Source: Wolbachia endosymbiont (group A) of Longitarsus flavicornis (GTDB lineage Bacteria; Pseudomonadota; Alphaproteobacteria; Rickettsiales; Anaplasmataceae). From it: a stretch of 64,000 nt of DNA. Shown here one piece after another: positions 1-7,885 of this stretch. The position numbers and the translations under genes were made by a program. The stretch is from positions 558,001 to 622,000 of the forward strand of contig NZ_OZ008337.1 in the NCBI RefSeq assembly GCF_963931955.1. Reading direction: 5' to 3'. The notes under the pieces were generated by a model. That model ran no database searches. It saw nothing but the letters and a program-made list of their open reading frames with translations, and had not been told where the DNA came from. Every line of letters begins with the position of its first letter. The stretch's first letter is position 1.

Positions 1-898
1 TAATGTTTTTTATTTTTTTCTTTACTTCATTGTTTGTAATTACCCAAGTTGAACCTCCTGTCATCCCAGTGCGTGACACTGGGATCCATTCTTCTTCTTT
101 TTTTCTAGATTCCAGCGTCACGCGCTGGAATGACATCGAAAGGTATGCTGTTGGCTCTTTGCTTAAATCATGGTTATATAAGGTATCTGCAGTCTTTGCA
201 ATGTTATGCTCTTCCTTTAATTTCCCTTGGCTATCAATAATTAGCCTTATTGGTGATCTATTTTCGAGCCCTGGTAACCTGCAAGTTAAGAGTGGATCGT
301 CACTAACAAGGGTATTGCTGCCAATCATAATTGCATCATATTTTGCTCTAAGCTTCTGTACCCAATTTCTCGTATCTTCACTTGTTACCCATTTGCTATC
401 GCCTGTAAATGTTGCAATTTTCCCGTCAAGAGTTGTTGCGATTTTACAGGCTATAAATGGCCTGTGTAGTTTTTTAGTGGTGAAAAAACCGACATTCAGT
501 TCTTCTGCCTCTTTTTGCATAATTCCTTGTTTCACTTCAATTCCTGCTTCTTTCAGAGCTTTAATGCCTCCACCTGAAACTCTACTATCTGGGTCAATAG
601 TTGCAATTACTACCCTTTTTATTCCAGCTCTTATAATTCCTGCGGTGCAAGGTTCTGTAACTCCAAAGTGGCAACATGGCTCGAGCGTGATATACATAGT
701 TGCATCTTGAGTTGAACCTTTCGCGTTTTGCAAAGCGACTACCTCCGCATGCGGACGCCCACCGATCCCTGTATATCCCTCACTAATAATTGTACCATCT
801 TTTACAATAACACACCCGACAGCAGGATTTGGTGCAACATTTCCAAGATTTTTTTCTGCAAGCCTTAATGCAATTGACATGAAATGATCATCAGTCAT
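1..898 (-). CDS. ribD: Riboflavin biosynthesis deaminase/reductase RibD (3' end outside window)
   Basis: Bifunctional enzyme that deaminates and then reduces the pyrimidine intermediate of riboflavin synthesis. About 299 codons are visible. The N-terminal cytidine-deaminase-like domain has the zinc ligands: PHAE with H50/E52, then PCC...PC with C75 and C84. The reductase domain starts near residue 145 (ACKIATTLDGKIA). Its ATG (898-896) overlaps the dgt stop codon by one base (TAATG), so the two genes are probably co-translated. A palindromic repeat (58-136) lies in frame inside the reductase domain, adding about 26 residues (roughly 255-280) without a stop. The reductase C-terminus is beyond the window, so whether the gene is complete cannot be seen. 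Confidence 0.93.
   Translation of the reverse strand, partial: MTDDHFMSIALRLAEKNLGNVAPNPAVGCVIVKDGTIISEGYTGIGGRPHAEVVALQNAKGSTQDATMYITLEPCCHFGVTEPCTAGIIRAGIKRVVIATIDPDSRVSGGGIKALKEAGIEVKQGIMQKEAEELNVGFFTTKKLHRPFIACKIATTLDGKIATFTGDSKWVTSEDTRNWVQKLRAKYDAIMIGSNTLVSDDPLLTCRLPGLENRSPIRLIIDSQGKLKEEHNIAKTADTLYNHDLSKEPTAYLSMSFQRVTLESRKKEEEWIPVSRTGMTGGSTWVITNNEVKKKIKNI
58..136. repeat. Coding palindromic repeat inside ribD
   Basis: Two nested palindromes: TGTCATCCCAGTGCGTGACA CTGGGATCC on the left and ATTCCAGCGTCACGCGCTGG AATGACA on the right, read here on the plus strand. The same two arms recur at other sites in the window. On the minus strand the unit stays open and encodes a peptide containing SFQRVTLES and WIPVSRTGMT. 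Protein-coding palindromic repeats are known from Wolbachia and Rickettsia. Confidence 0.85.
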
Positions 899-2088
899 TA
901 GAAAGAAGTCATTTCGTATGAGGTATCAAAAATTCTTCTGTGCTCGTGTATGGCAAATCTATCTGTCATACCCGAGATATAGTCACATATTATTACTGAA
1001 CGCTGAGATTCACAAGCGAGTTTACTCCACTCTGTGGGAAGTAATCCTGGGTTTTCATAAAAACATTGAAAAAGTTCCTGTATTATGCGTTTCGCTTTGT
1101 TCATCGTTCTACTCAGTTTATAGCTTCTGTATATTTTCTCCATGTTGAATCTTTTCATTTCTTTTGTAGCATTCGCAACTTCTGGTGAAAATGTGACTAG
1201 CATTTTATTTAGACTTCTTACGTCTTCTACACTTTTTATTTTGTGATCTTCAATATTTCTTTCAGTCTGAGAAACAACATCACTTATCATAGTTCCTATA
1301 GTTCCACTCAGTGATTCATGTATGAGTTTGCTCTGAGGCAATTCTGAATATCTGCTCCTTATGTCTTTAAACATTTTTTCAATTAAAGGAACCTTCAGCA
1401 AATCTTCGATGGTTACTAAATTCGCCCTGAGTGCATCATCAAGATCGTGAACACTGTAAGCAATATCATCGGCAATTGAAGCAACTTGCGCTTCAATGCT
1501 TGAAAATTCTTCAAGTTTTAGATCATATTTTTTGTTGTATTCTAGCAATAGCTGATTATTTGTGTGAGATACTGCATTCTGACCAAGTAAGGGACCGTTA
1601 TGTTTTGCAACTCCTTCAATCACCTCCCAACTTAGATTCATACCATCAAAGTCAGCGTGTTTTTGTTCGAGGTAAGTTAAAATCCTTATAGCTTGAACAT
1701 TATGATCAAACTCATACTTCTCATTATCAACTTGAACTGATTGCTTTAGAGCATCCTCACCTGTGTGACCAAATGGGGGATGACCAAGGTCATGTGCAAG
1801 CGCTATGCATTCAGTGATATCCTCATCTAAGCCGAGTCTACGCGCAATGGACCTTGCAATTTGTGCAACTTCAAGGCTATGAGTAAGCCGAGTGCGATAG
1901 TAATCGTGCTCGTAATTGATAAAAACTTGTGTCTTGTACCCTAATTTTCTAAACGCATTAGAGTGAATGATACGGTCCCTATCACGCTGAAAGCAGCTGC
2001 GATTCTCATCTTCTGGCTCTTTGAAGTATCTCCCTTTTGTTTTGCTTGGAAAGCATGCATAATTTAATAGAAAATTATTGTTTGACAT
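898..2088 (-). CDS. dgt: dGTP triphosphohydrolase-like HD-domain protein
   Basis: HD-superfamily deoxynucleotide triphosphohydrolase (dGTPase-like, 396 aa, normal length for the alphaproteobacterial group), which cleaves dNTPs to the deoxynucleoside and triphosphate. Metal ligands are visible: H70 (THSLEV), H99-D100 (LAHDLGHPPFGHTGE) and a later aspartate-rich motif, YSVHDLDDAL. The N-terminus has the family pattern RDRDRIIHSNAFRKL. It is transcribed divergently from the IscA-like gene with only about 47 bp between them, and ribD follows with a one-base overlap. Substrate preference (dGTP or mixed dNTPs) cannot be told from sequence. Confidence 0.93.
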   Translation of the reverse strand: MSNNNFLLNYACFPSKTKGRYFKEPEDENRSCFQRDRDRIIHSNAFRKLGYKTQVFINYEHDYYRTRLTHSLEVAQIARSIARRLGLDEDITECIALAHDLGHPPFGHTGEDALKQSVQVDNEKYEFDHNVQAIRILTYLEQKHADFDGMNLSWEVIEGVAKHNGPLLGQNAVSHTNNQLLLEYNKKYDLKLEEFSSIEAQVASIADDIAYSVHDLDDALRANLVTIEDLLKVPLIEKMFKDIRSRYSELPQSKLIHESLSGTIGTMISDVVSQTERNIEDHKIKSVEDVRSLNKMLVTFSPEVANATKEMKRFNMEKIYRSYKLSRTMNKAKRIIQELFQCFYENPGLLPTEWSKLACESQRSVIICDYISGMTDRFAIHEHRRIFDTSYEMTSF

Positions 2089-2135
2089 GTAAAATTTCTA
2101 CTATAATAAGTTATCAATAATAAACGGTGGTTACT

Positions 2136-2597
2136 ATGTCAACAGATTACAACATCAACTTAACTGATAATGCACTAAAAAAAATCCACTCTCTTGCAGA
2201 GAAGGAAGGAGATAAGAGTTCCGTTTTACGGGTTGCAGTTTCAGGCGGTGGATGTTCTGGCTTCAAATACAATTTTCTTATGGATCAAATGAATAAAAAT
2301 CTATCTTTGGATGATGAAGATGATGATTACGATGATGAGTTTGATGACGAAGACGAAGATGATGATTATGAAGAAAGCGAGGACTATAGAAGCCATTCCA
2401 GTTTTAGCGAAAAAGGTAAAGATATAGTAATTAATGATGAAAATGGCAATCCTGTATTAATGGTTGATAATTGTTCAGCAAAATTTTTGAATAATTCAGT
2501 TATAGATTATACTGAGGATCTCAGTGGTTCTGGTTTTCAAATAAAGAATGCCTTTGCTAAGTCTCAATGTGGTTGTGGTAACAGTTTTTCGGTTTAA
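2136..2597 (+). CDS. A-type Fe-S cluster carrier (IscA/ErpA/HesB family) with acidic insertion
   Basis: Scaffold/carrier that passes Fe-S clusters to apoproteins. The three conserved cysteines are present: C40 in GGGCSGF, and C145 and C147 in QCGCGNSF near the C-terminus. Between the core strands, residues about 59-80 form an almost purely Asp/Glu/Tyr stretch; typical carriers of this family are about 105-120 aa, so the 153 aa length is mostly this insert. I use the ATG at 2136, preceded by GGTGG at a suitable distance; an in-frame GTG at 2127 is the alternative. A NifS-type desulfurase lies about 1.8 kb downstream. Confidence 0.9.
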   Translation: MSTDYNINLTDNALKKIHSLAEKEGDKSSVLRVAVSGGGCSGFKYNFLMDQMNKNLSLDDEDDDYDDEFDDEDEDDDYEESEDYRSHSSFSEKGKDIVINDENGNPVLMVDNCSAKFLNNSVIDYTEDLSGSGFQIKNAFAKSQCGCGNSFSV

Positions 2598-2636
2598 TTA
2601 TTACTAAAACTTAGATGCCTTCTGGGTCTTTTAAAC

Positions 2637-3311
2637 ATGGGTGATAATGTAGCTCTAGAACTAACTTCTGTAGATAAAAGCTTCAAGGATAATTCTGCTG
2701 TTGTAAAAGACATCAACCTAAGTGTCACAAGAGGGCAGGTAGTAGCGCTGATTGGCAATTCAGGTGCAGGAAAAACAACTATATTGCAAATCGCAGGCTT
2801 GTTGGACAAGCCAACTTCAGGTATAGTTACGATAGATGGAATAAATTGCACACAAGCCAATAATAAGCATAAAACCCATGTAAGAAGAAATTTTCTTAGT
2901 TTTGTTTATCAATTTCACTATTTGTTACAAGAGTTATCGGTGTTGGAAAATATTATGCTTCCTCAACTCATTGCAGGAAAAAGCAAAGCTGAAGCAAAAA
3001 AAAATTCGCAAGCAATGTTGAGAAAATTTGGTCTGGAAAACAAAGCAAGTAGCATGGTATCTGAAGTTTCGGGTGGGGAAAGGCAGAGAATTGCAATTGC
3101 AAGAAGCATTGTAAATTCTCCAAAGCTTTTACTTGCAGATGAGCCAACAGGAAATTTAGATCCAACAAATTCTTTTAACGTGTTTTTACTGCTACATTCA
3201 TACGTAAAGGAAAATAACAGCTCTATGCTTATAGTAACACACAATCATCTCCTTGCAGAAAAGGCAGACTGCATTTTCCAATTGAGAGATCGATCATTAG
3301 TGAAGTTGTGA
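2637..3311 (+). CDS. lolD: Lipoprotein-releasing ABC transporter ATPase LolD
   Basis: ATPase of the LolCDE complex, which extracts outer-membrane lipoproteins from the inner membrane and hands them to LolA. 224 aa, the usual size. Walker A GNSGAGKT (about 40-47), Q-loop region FVYQFHYLLQELSVLENIMLP (typical of LolD/MacB-type ATPases), signature VSGGERQRIAIA and Walker B LLLADEPTGNLD are all intact. The membrane partner LolC/E is not in this window. A small lipoprotein gene lies convergently just downstream. The assignment to LolD over FtsE or MacB rests on overall pattern. Confidence 0.88.
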   Translation: MGDNVALELTSVDKSFKDNSAVVKDINLSVTRGQVVALIGNSGAGKTTILQIAGLLDKPTSGIVTIDGINCTQANNKHKTHVRRNFLSFVYQFHYLLQELSVLENIMLPQLIAGKSKAEAKKNSQAMLRKFGLENKASSMVSEVSGGERQRIAIARSIVNSPKLLLADEPTGNLDPTNSFNVFLLLHSYVKENNSSMLIVTHNHLLAEKADCIFQLRDRSLVKL

Positions 3312-3332
3312 ATAGGAAAAATAGCACAATTT

Positions 3333-3497
3333 CTATGCCTTATACTTATCTAACCAATGATCATTAACAGAGTACAACTCGCATGAAATGCTTTCATTGC
3401 TTTTTATACACGGACTTCTTAACTTACGCTGTTTACTTAGGGAACACCCCGATAACATAAACACAGCTAAAACAAAAAATAATAGCTTTTTAAACAT
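3333..3497 (-). CDS. Small lipoprotein, VirB7-like
   Basis: A 54-residue reading frame read directly from the minus strand. It begins MFKKLLFFVLAVFMLSGCSL, a short charged start, a hydrophobic stretch and a lipobox (LSGC, C18), so it should be an outer-membrane lipoprotein. The mature part is only 36 residues, has two further cysteines, and ends with SVNDHW, resembling the PLNxxxW-type motif near the end of VirB7/TraN/TrwH lipoproteins of type IV secretion systems. Rickettsiales carry scattered vir/rvh genes, so an isolated virB7 would fit, but this is an inference from a very short protein. Confidence 0.62.
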   Translation of the reverse strand: MFKKLLFFVLAVFMLSGCSLSKQRKLRSPCIKSNESISCELYSVNDHWLDKYKA

Positions 3498-3549
3498 AAC
3501 AAAACCTTTTCATTTATATTACTACACTTATTTCTCTTGTTTGTAAAGA

Positions 3550-4248
3550 TTAGGCATATTCTTTTACTCTTACCTCTTTTTTGACCTTTTGAGAAGAAAT
3601 AGTTGCACTATTCAAGCGCAGTTTTATATAATTGTCCACGATTTGAGTCACTTCCTCTTCTTTATCCCTTAGAAAGTGATTAGTATCGTCTATTATATGG
3701 TATTTCATGTGATCACTTTTTACTGAATTTATCAACCTTTTTGCTAATTCTGTTACATCGCTTTCTTCTGAGATTGTATCATTGCTGCTTTGTATTATAA
3801 GCCCAGAAACTGGACAGGGAGAAAGAAAAGAAAAATCGTACTTAGTTACCGGAAGAGAAAGAGCAATAAAACCCACTATCTCAGGGCGGCGCATTGTTAG
3901 CTGCATAGCCACCCATGCTCCAAAAGAAAAACCAGCGATCCAAATTGGAACATTGCTAGGATTATGTTCCTGAAGCCAATCAATGGCTACCGCAGTGTCA
4001 GTTAATTCTCCTATACCCTTATCAAAAGTTCCGGTAGATTTTCCCACACCACGAAAGTTAATTTTCAATGCGGAAAAATTGTTGTCGATAAAAGACGTAT
4101 ATGTACTATGTACAATTTTACTATCCATATTACCACCATATTGAGGATGATGATGTAAAACCAGCACAACCGGCGCGTTGGCATTTTTGCTTTGATGGTA
4201 TTCACCTTCTATCTTTCTTGTTGCATTATTCAAAAAAACTTCAACCAT
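3550..4248 (-). CDS. Alpha/beta hydrolase
   Basis: Serine hydrolase of the alpha/beta fold, 232 aa, similar to the short COG2945-type hydrolases. The nucleophile elbow is GFSFG (S108), the likely acid is D157 in QSSNDTIS and the likely base H191 in DDTNHFL, in the expected order. HHHPQYGGN near residue 32 matches the oxyanion-side loop of this family. No signal peptide, so probably cytoplasmic. The substrate is unknown. It ends close to the small lipoprotein gene on the same strand and is divergent from the cysteine desulfurase. Confidence 0.8.
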   Translation of the reverse strand: MVEVFLNNATRKIEGEYHQSKNANAPVVLVLHHHPQYGGNMDSKIVHSTYTSFIDNNFSALKINFRGVGKSTGTFDKGIGELTDTAVAIDWLQEHNPSNVPIWIAGFSFGAWVAMQLTMRRPEIVGFIALSLPVTKYDFSFLSPCPVSGLIIQSSNDTISEESDVTELAKRLINSVKSDHMKYHIIDDTNHFLRDKEEEVTQIVDNYIKLRLNSATISSQKVKKEVRVKEYA

Positions 4249-4271
4249 GGTAACTCCTAATAAGAACCCGC

Positions 4272-4300
4272 TTGACAGGTATTGATGACATGAGTTATTA
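4272..4300 (+). promoter_or_regulatory. Candidate sigma-70-type promoter for the cysteine desulfurase
   Basis: A consensus -35 box TTGACA (4272-4277) is followed after 17 bases by TTATTA (4295-4300) as a weak -10. It points toward the start codon at 4404, leaving a leader of about 95 bases. Only pattern evidence; AT-rich DNA makes chance matches common. Confidence 0.3.
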
Positions 4301-4403
4301 ATTATGTATTAATTTCGCTGTTTTTGCAATAAATTTTTTATCGTGTTAAAGCTAACGTACATAGTTATGGTTATAGTTGATGGTAAACTTATTTAAGTGA
4401 CAG

Positions 4404-5540
4404 ATGAGTCCATTCTCTTTAGAAAATAGTGGTTGCGTATATGCTGATTACAATGCAACTGCTCCAATTAGCGAGAATGTAAAAAAAAGTATATTTGAGG
4501 TCTTGTTAAAACAAACGCTCAATCCATCATCGCTACATAAAAGAGGACAAGAAGCGAGGAAGATTCTTCAGGATGCAAGAGATAACGTACGTGGTGCTAT
4601 TGGTGTTCTAAGTGATAAAGAAATAGTTTTTACGTCTGGTGCGACTGAAGCGAATAACCTTGTTATGAGAGGAATAGCAGGCTATCTGCATATAATTTCA
4701 GCTATAGAGCATCCTTCAATTCTTAATTCTGCATGTAATCCATATATAATACCCGTTAATCAGGAGGGCATTGTTGACTTTTTAGAGCTAGAAAAAATTC
4801 TAAGCGAACTTAAAGGAAACAAAGCAATAGTTTCAGTTATGATGGCAAATAACGAAACCGGAGTTATTCAACCTATTGAGGAAATAGCTGAAATAGTACA
4901 CAAATTTGGAGCAATTTGCCACACTGACACTGCTCAAAGTGTTGGGAAAATTAAAGTTAATATGGAAGATTTAGGAGTGGATTTACTCACTTTATCCGCC
5001 CATAAATTTGGCGGTGTAGCAGGCAGTGGAGTTTTAATATTCAATAAAGAACTTGCGATAGAACCTATTATAATAGGTGGTGGACAAGAGAAGGGATTTC
5101 GTGGTGGTACGGAAAATATTGTTGCGATTGCAGGCCTTTCTGCTGCACTGCAAAATATTCCAGACCTTCTATCAAAAATGGATGAAGTAAAGGAGCTACG
5201 TGATCAATTAGAGTGTGAATTATTAAATCTTGCCAGTGACATAAGAATCTTCGGTAAAAGCTCTAAGAGGCTGCCAAACACAAGTTTTATTTATATGCCA
5301 GGAGTAAAGAGTGATGTGCAGCTCATGCATTTTGACTTGAATCATATTGCAGTTAGTAATGGCTCCGCGTGTTCTTCTGGAAAAGTTGAGCCTTCCCATG
5401 TTTTGCTTGCAATGGGGGCAACAAAAGAGCAAGCAGAGTGTTCAATTAGAATCAGTATAGGTCCAGAAACTAAACCACAAGACATAAAAAAAATAGTGGA
5501 TTGTTGGTATAATATCTACAAGCAGAACTCCTTGGTATAG
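4404..5540 (+). CDS. Cysteine desulfurase, NifS/IscS-like
   Basis: PLP enzyme that removes sulfur from cysteine for Fe-S cluster or thio-cofactor synthesis. 378 aa. PLP lysine K201 in SAHKFGG, H103 in AIEHPS, substrate-binding NNETG near 150, RGGTEN near 235 and the persulfide cysteine C323 in NGSACSSG followed by EPSHVLLAMG are all present. Shorter than classical IscS (about 400 aa), it looks like the second, NifS-type desulfurase that Rickettsiales carry. It follows Fe-S carrier genes at a distance and is downstream of a candidate promoter. A dispersed repeat begins right after the stop. Confidence 0.9.
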   Translation: MSPFSLENSGCVYADYNATAPISENVKKSIFEVLLKQTLNPSSLHKRGQEARKILQDARDNVRGAIGVLSDKEIVFTSGATEANNLVMRGIAGYLHIISAIEHPSILNSACNPYIIPVNQEGIVDFLELEKILSELKGNKAIVSVMMANNETGVIQPIEEIAEIVHKFGAICHTDTAQSVGKIKVNMEDLGVDLLTLSAHKFGGVAGSGVLIFNKELAIEPIIIGGGQEKGFRGGTENIVAIAGLSAALQNIPDLLSKMDEVKELRDQLECELLNLASDIRIFGKSSKRLPNTSFIYMPGVKSDVQLMHFDLNHIAVSNGSACSSGKVEPSHVLLAMGATKEQAECSIRISIGPETKPQDIKKIVDCWYNIYKQNSLV

Positions 5541-5577
5541 ATAATACGTGGTATCATGCAGGCACTGGCCGAGCATT

Positions 5578-6042
5578 AGATGTAAAAAATTACTTGACAA
5601 ACTCCGCCAGCGCCCTTATCATGGTACTGAAGCTATTTATTTATCTTCTCTGTACAGATTAAATGACAAAAAAACTCACGTATCTGGCGTCTCATGTTTA
5701 ATTTTTTGCACTATGTGCACTCTATGTCTTTATCAAATTTCTGGGTTTTTACCTACACAAGCTGAAATACGCTTATAAAGCATTTAAAACATTAAAAAAC
5801 GCCAACTTAAAAAATGGATAGTGAATAATTAGCTACCTTAGGGTTTCTTTTGCCTTTTTTTCTGTTTAGTAAATTTCTTAACGTTTATAATTTAGATTAG
5901 TTGCGGCTTAAAAGCAGCTAAATCGCGGTTATTAAACGTTTAGAATAAAAAAACGCCATACTTGAAAGTATAATGTAAGTAATTAGCCAACCACGGGGCT
6001 TCTTTTGCCTTTTTTTTCGTTTGGTAAATTTCTTAAATATTA
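5578..6042 (-). repeat. Dispersed ~470-bp repeat, copy 1 (inverted relative to copies 2 and 3)
   Basis: This otherwise gene-free stretch matches, in reverse complement, the DNA at about 40548-41035 and the split copy at about 60345-61670. Shared blocks include GGCAAAAGAAACCC next to poly-A, TTTAGCTGCTTTTAA, and a 150-base block around GACAAACTCCGCCAGCGCCC. An open frame of 76 codons here and a similar one in copy 3 are not kept in copy 2, so I read it as non-coding. No insertion-sequence ends recognised. Confidence 0.75.
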
Positions 6043-6103
6043 TGGCTAAAGATTGCACGAATGTTGCAATTACAAAAGCGATCTCTACTAGGAGGATGTC
6101 ATT

Positions 6104-6997
6104 AGACTTCTTTCAAAATTCATGTATGGAGCTCAAAATTGTGAATTGCAGCAATCAAATTAAACCTTAAACCAAAACGTTTTCGTCGGTTTCTATACCT
6201 GTCCGAGATGATTTTAAACCTTTTCAATAAGCCAATTACGTTTTCAACAATTGCCCTTTGGCTCATAAGTGCCCTGTTCTCTTTTTTTTGTTCTTTGCTT
6301 AACGGATTCTTTTTCATTTTCCTGTGCGGTAATACAACATTTTTGTGTATCTTCTGCATTCCCCTGTAGCCGGCATCAGCTAAGATTTTGGTGTCCGGTA
6401 ATATTGCTACCTTTGATTCTCTAAACATCCGAAAATCGTGTTTTCTACCATTCGAGAAAGATGTGCATATGACTTTTTTACTCTTCTTCTCTGTTACTAT
6501 TTGTGTTTTTATAGTATGCCTTTTTTTCTTTCCAGAGTAGAAGGGCTTTTGCTTTTTTTTGGTCTCTCTACTGGCGTTTCAGTTCCGTCTATTACTAAAA
6601 CTTCATATTCTACATCACTCTTTAATAGCTCTTTTTTTCCTGGTAATGCAAAATCTGGATGTTTTATTAATATGTCTTCTACCTATCTTATTATTTTAAA
6701 ACTGTTACTTTCACTCATGCCATAGCTTTGCCCAATATGAAAATATGTACGATATTCTCTTATATATTCCAGTGCCATAAGTAGCCTGTCTTCTATGCAA
6801 AGTTTACTTTTTCTTCCACTTCTAGCTTTTTTTCTTTTATCCTCCACTTCTAGAATTTCTACCATTCGCTCAAATGTTGCTTTTTTTACCCCTGTTAAAC
6901 GTCGAAACTTTTCTCCTTCTAACTTTTCTATTTCCTTATATTTCATGCTTTCAAATACTTCATCTTACACTCCCTCTAACAATTTTGAAAGAAGTCT
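6104..6997 (-). mobile_element. ISWpi1-type IS5-family element, copy 1
   Basis: 894 bp with 17-bp terminal inverted repeats AGACTTCTTTCAAAATT/AATTTTGAAAGAAGTCT. The transposase lies on the minus strand. Flanking triplets differ (ATT left, AAT right), unlike copies 2, 3 and 5 whose 3-bp duplications match, and the left flank is repeat DNA while the right flank is the tail of a gene. This suggests the two ends come from different insertion events joined by recombination. Confidence 0.92.
6120..6946 (-). pseudogene. IS5-family transposase, broken (copy 1)
   Basis: First frame of 87 codons (starts MKYKEIEKLEGEKF) ends at an in-frame TAG just after SFKIIR; the same frame continues VEDILIKHPDF and reaches DGTETPVERPKK (first catalytic Asp). 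A run of eight A then G allows a -1 shift into KQKPFYSG, leading to DAGYRG (second Asp) and IVENVIG (Glu). The -1 site is typical of ISWpi1's programmed frameshift; the TAG is an additional break. Confidence 0.88.
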
Positions 6998-7153
6998 AAT
7001 GGGTTTATGTTTATTGTCAGCGGAATTGTAGTGTCAATGTTAGCACTTTTTACAGATCATAAAATGGCGCTTTTTGCGATATTTGCAATGTTGGCAGTTG
7101 CTAGTATTTTAAATTATGCTACAAAAGAGACATACCCTAAAAAATAAAGTAGC
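6998..7153 (+). pseudogene. 3' remnant of a membrane protein gene
   Basis: Directly after ISWpi1 copy 1 an open frame of about 51 codons runs to a TAG at 7151-7153. It encodes FIVSGIVVSMLALF and MALFAIFAMLAVASIL, two hydrophobic segments split by a short polar loop (TDHK), and a basic tail. This looks like the last helix pair of a transporter, possibly of the major facilitator type, but too little is left to name it. The upstream part is missing: the other side of the insertion sequence is repeat DNA. Confidence 0.5.
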
Positions 7154-7208
7154 TGAACCTTAAGTCAGTTGCTATATTGTGTTTAAATATTGCAATACTT
7201 ACTCAATT

Positions 7209-7514
7209 ATGGATCATGTTATAACAAAAGACACAGCAGTAACTAAGGCAACAATAGCTGAAAATATAAACCAAGAAATAGGATTATCAAAGGAAGACTC
7301 TGCTTCGATAATAGATGATATATTGGACGAAATAAAGACGAGCTTGGCAAAGGATGGAATAGTAAAAATATCGTCATTTGGAACATTCTTGGTCAAAAAA
7401 AAGAAGGAAAGGCCAGGAAATATACCAAATACATCGGAGAAAGTGATGATTCAGGCAAGAAATTCAGTTTCTTTTAGGCCTTCAAAAATTATAAAAAAAT
7501 CAATCAATAATTAA
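7209..7514 (+). CDS. Integration host factor/HU-family DNA-binding protein
   Basis: Small nucleoid protein that bends DNA, 101 aa from the ATG at 7209 (an upstream in-frame ATG at 7179 would add ten residues not typical of the family). The hallmark beta-arm region is present: [20 protein letters not shown], then [12 protein letters not shown] at the C-terminus, with the Arg-Pro-Gly tip. It resembles IHF-alpha more than HU. Its TAA overlaps the ATG of the following MerR-like gene, an arrangement (ihfA then merR) common in alphaproteobacteria. Confidence 0.88.
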   Translation: MDHVITKDTAVTKATIAENINQEIGLSKEDSASIIDDILDEIKTSLAKDGIVKISSFGTFLVKKKKERPGNIPNTSEKVMIQARNSVSFRPSKIIKKSINN

Positions 7515-7840
7515 TGAACAAGGAAAAATTATTTTATACGATTGGGGAAGTAGCTGAAGAGCTACATTTGGAACAGCATGTTTTGAGATTTTGGGAAGGT
7601 CAATTTCATCAAATTAAGCCTACAAAGCGTAAAGGAAGAAGGCTATATGATCGTAAGTGTATAGAGGCCATAAAGAAAGTAAAATACATGCTATATGATA
7701 AAGGATATACAATAAAAGGAGTGCAAAAAGAATTTGGTAATGATATAAAAGTCACAAAGAATTTGTTGCAAGAACTCACCGATTTGAGAGACTATTTAAC
7801 TAGTAAAATAAATAGCGAGGAAAGTAACAAGCAGACGTGA
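7514..7840 (+). CDS. MerR-family transcriptional regulator
   Basis: 108 aa. The N-terminal winged HTH of MerR proteins is clear: [20 protein letters not shown], then [20 protein letters not shown] and [11 protein letters not shown]. The C-terminal part is a short helix with no cysteine or effector-binding domain, so there is no hint of a metal or drug signal. The start codon overlaps the stop of the IHF gene by one base, so it should be expressed with it. The target genes are unknown. Confidence 0.87.
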   Translation: MNKEKLFYTIGEVAEELHLEQHVLRFWEGQFHQIKPTKRKGRRLYDRKCIEAIKKVKYMLYDKGYTIKGVQKEFGNDIKVTKNLLQELTDLRDYLTSKINSEESNKQT

Positions 7841-7885
7841 AACACTACGTCTCGCTAAAATTTTGGAGTTTTATGAGAGTTTAAA

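Noticed and set aside
3..710. 235-codon open frame on the plus strand at the window start
   Set aside because: It lies antisense to ribD, whose domains and motifs are clear; no family resemblance in this frame.
5548..5778. 76-codon open frame, similar to one at 61476-61715
   Set aside because: Both lie in the dispersed repeat; the same region in copy 2 (40821-41024) is open only in a different frame, so similarity is at DNA level.
6438..6725. 95-codon frame antisense to the ISWpi1 transposase (also in the other copies)
   Set aside because: Shadow of the transposase gene; no motif.
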